From Prinia subflava (lineage: Eukaryota; Chordata; Aves; Passeriformes; Cisticolidae), in contig NC_086259.1 in the NCBI RefSeq assembly GCF_021018805.1, positions 1,364,001-1,428,000 of the forward strand: a stretch of DNA of 64,000 nucleotides, in the 5' to 3' direction. The notes below the pieces were generated by a model, which had not been told where the DNA came from, did no database searches, and saw only the letters and a list, made by a program, of their open reading frames with translations. Below are positions 63,242 to 64,000 of this stretch, one piece after another. Within the stretch, counting starts at the first letter, position 1. Every line of letters starts with the position of its first letter. A program made the translations under genes and the position numbers.

Positions 63242-64000
63242 ACCAGAGTTATTCAAAGAACTCCAGTCAAACAACATTAACTGACCGGATCCACCCCTCA
63301 CCTTGAGTGACATCCTGCCCTTCTTTGAAACAGGCATAAGCACATTTAGAAAGAACTGCCACACTCAGGGCTCACCTTCCTGGGAATTGCTTTAATTCAT
63401 ACCCCACTGGACACCCAGTCCTTGCCAAAAGCACATTTTATATGCCATGCTTCTATTATATGCATGTCTTAATCACAGTAGAAGCTCTTTTGCTTTGTGG
63501 AGCTTTAATTTTTGCTGTGTAACGTTTGGATCACACCTTTTGGAGAAGTTTTGCTGGCTGATAAAAAGCCATTACACGTCTTGCTAAAAGAACAGCCACT
63601 GTAACTGCAGAAATAATTTCTGCCACTTACCAGTATATTGTGACCTCGAACATTCCTCCACTTGGTCAAAGGTTCCTTCAAAACCTGGTTAAAAAGAATA
63701 ACTCCATGTTCAATGCATCTTGGATTCAAAATACTTAATGTGACCCTACAAGTGTACAACTATTTTTAAGGAATACTTGAGCAGTAAATCAGAGTATTCA
63801 GGACTTGTATTGGAAACTCATCAGACTTAAAAAAACAGTACTGAATTCTGTAACGTAAAAGGTAATAATGAACACTGCTAAAAATAGAGAAATGTCAATA
63901 CCCAACATATTCTTAGCATTTTTAAATGCTGATTAGACTACCTCATACGCCTGGAGAGAATTTTTTTTTTTTGGAGTCAAAATCAATGTGATGTAAGGGA

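Larger units (their letters stand above)
54747..63684 (-). pseudogene. TK2: TK2 copy 2, exons 4-10, with a stop in exon 8
   Basis: Seven exons match the complete gene with preserved splice sites: 63684-63631 (exon 4), 61684-61595 (5), 60253-60180 (6), 57027-56939 (7), 56634-56555 (8), 55325-55245 (9), 54845-54747 (10). Exons 1-3 would lie beyond the right edge. Exon 8 has TAG at 56593-56591 where copy 1 has AAG, which would remove the lid region and everything after, about 70 residues. Other changes are single substitutions (for example Arg for Gln early in exon 8, Val and Ser in exon 9). The solo LTR at 58.6 kb lies in intron 6. The copy is therefore probably inactive, although the truncating change could be a variant. 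Confidence 0.85.
50882..64000. repeat. Copy 2 of the segmental duplication (continues beyond the window)
   Basis: Direct-orientation copy of 21643-33299. The joint has TGCAAA in common between the two flanks. Differences include many single-base changes, small indels, an 865-bp LTR-containing segment (52602-53466) and a 582-bp solo LTR (58600-59181). The arrangement fits a tandem duplication of 29239 bp whose unit runs from 21643 to 50881. Confidence 0.9.

Noticed and set aside
50882..64000. Treating copy 2 as certain assembly duplication of a haplotype
   Set aside because: Not decided. The joint is gapless, with short homology and inside a gene, which favours a real tandem duplication, but depth data are needed.

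Overview
The window is nuclear DNA from a bird, most likely a songbird. Three things point there: CR1 retroposon fragments with the typical avian 3' end, avian-type endogenous retroviruses (ERVs), and the gene order BEAN1 - SPATA2-family gene - TK2 - CKLF - CMTM3. All but the SPATA2-family gene match the order on human 16q21. Genes are split into exons; most intergenic and intronic sequence shows nothing recognisable.

Layout. (1) 1-3.7 kb: the last coding exon of BEAN1 (+). (2) 3.68-11.79 kb: a minus-strand gammaretrovirus-like element. It has two 759-bp LTRs with no difference I could see, a 4-bp target duplication and a Pro-type primer site. Its interior is crippled: gag and pol scraps with stops, a captured CR1, a 10 x 193-bp tandem array and a second minisatellite. 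(3) 16.8-20.7 kb: a two-exon SPATA2-family gene (+). (4) 24.3-36.1 kb: a complete ten-exon TK2 gene (-), encoding 258 residues. (5) 36.26-49.2 kb: CKLF (+), divergent from TK2 across about 130 bp. Its last coding exon is split by a young 9.8-kb provirus. (6) 39.36-49.13 kb: that provirus (+), a class II (beta-like) retrovirus with a Lys primer site, gag, pro (with a dUTPase-like domain), pol and an alpha-like env. Between pol and env is an extra 213-codon ORF that reads as a membrane-anchored cystatin. (7) 50.1 kb: CMTM3 exon 1 (+), followed at once by a CR1 fragment. (8) 50.88-64.0 kb: a second copy of 21.64-33.30 kb, the left part of what looks like a 29.2-kb tandem duplication. It carries TK2 exons 4-10 with a stop codon in exon 8. 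It also carries a solo LTR absent from copy 1, and an LTR-containing segment absent from copy 1.

How the parts fit. The duplication boundary lies just after CMTM3 exon 1, so the repeated cassette would be TK2-CKLF-CMTM3 exon 1. Copy 1 keeps an intact TK2 but has CKLF broken by the provirus. Copy 2 has a broken TK2; its CKLF lies outside the window. In the provirus, gag, pro and pol are linked by two recognisable -1 frameshift sites. The cystatin-like ORF and env each have their own splice acceptor about 22-25 nt upstream of the start codon, so both look like products of spliced subgenomic mRNAs. The strongest candidate for something undescribed is the retrovirus-borne, transmembrane cystatin.
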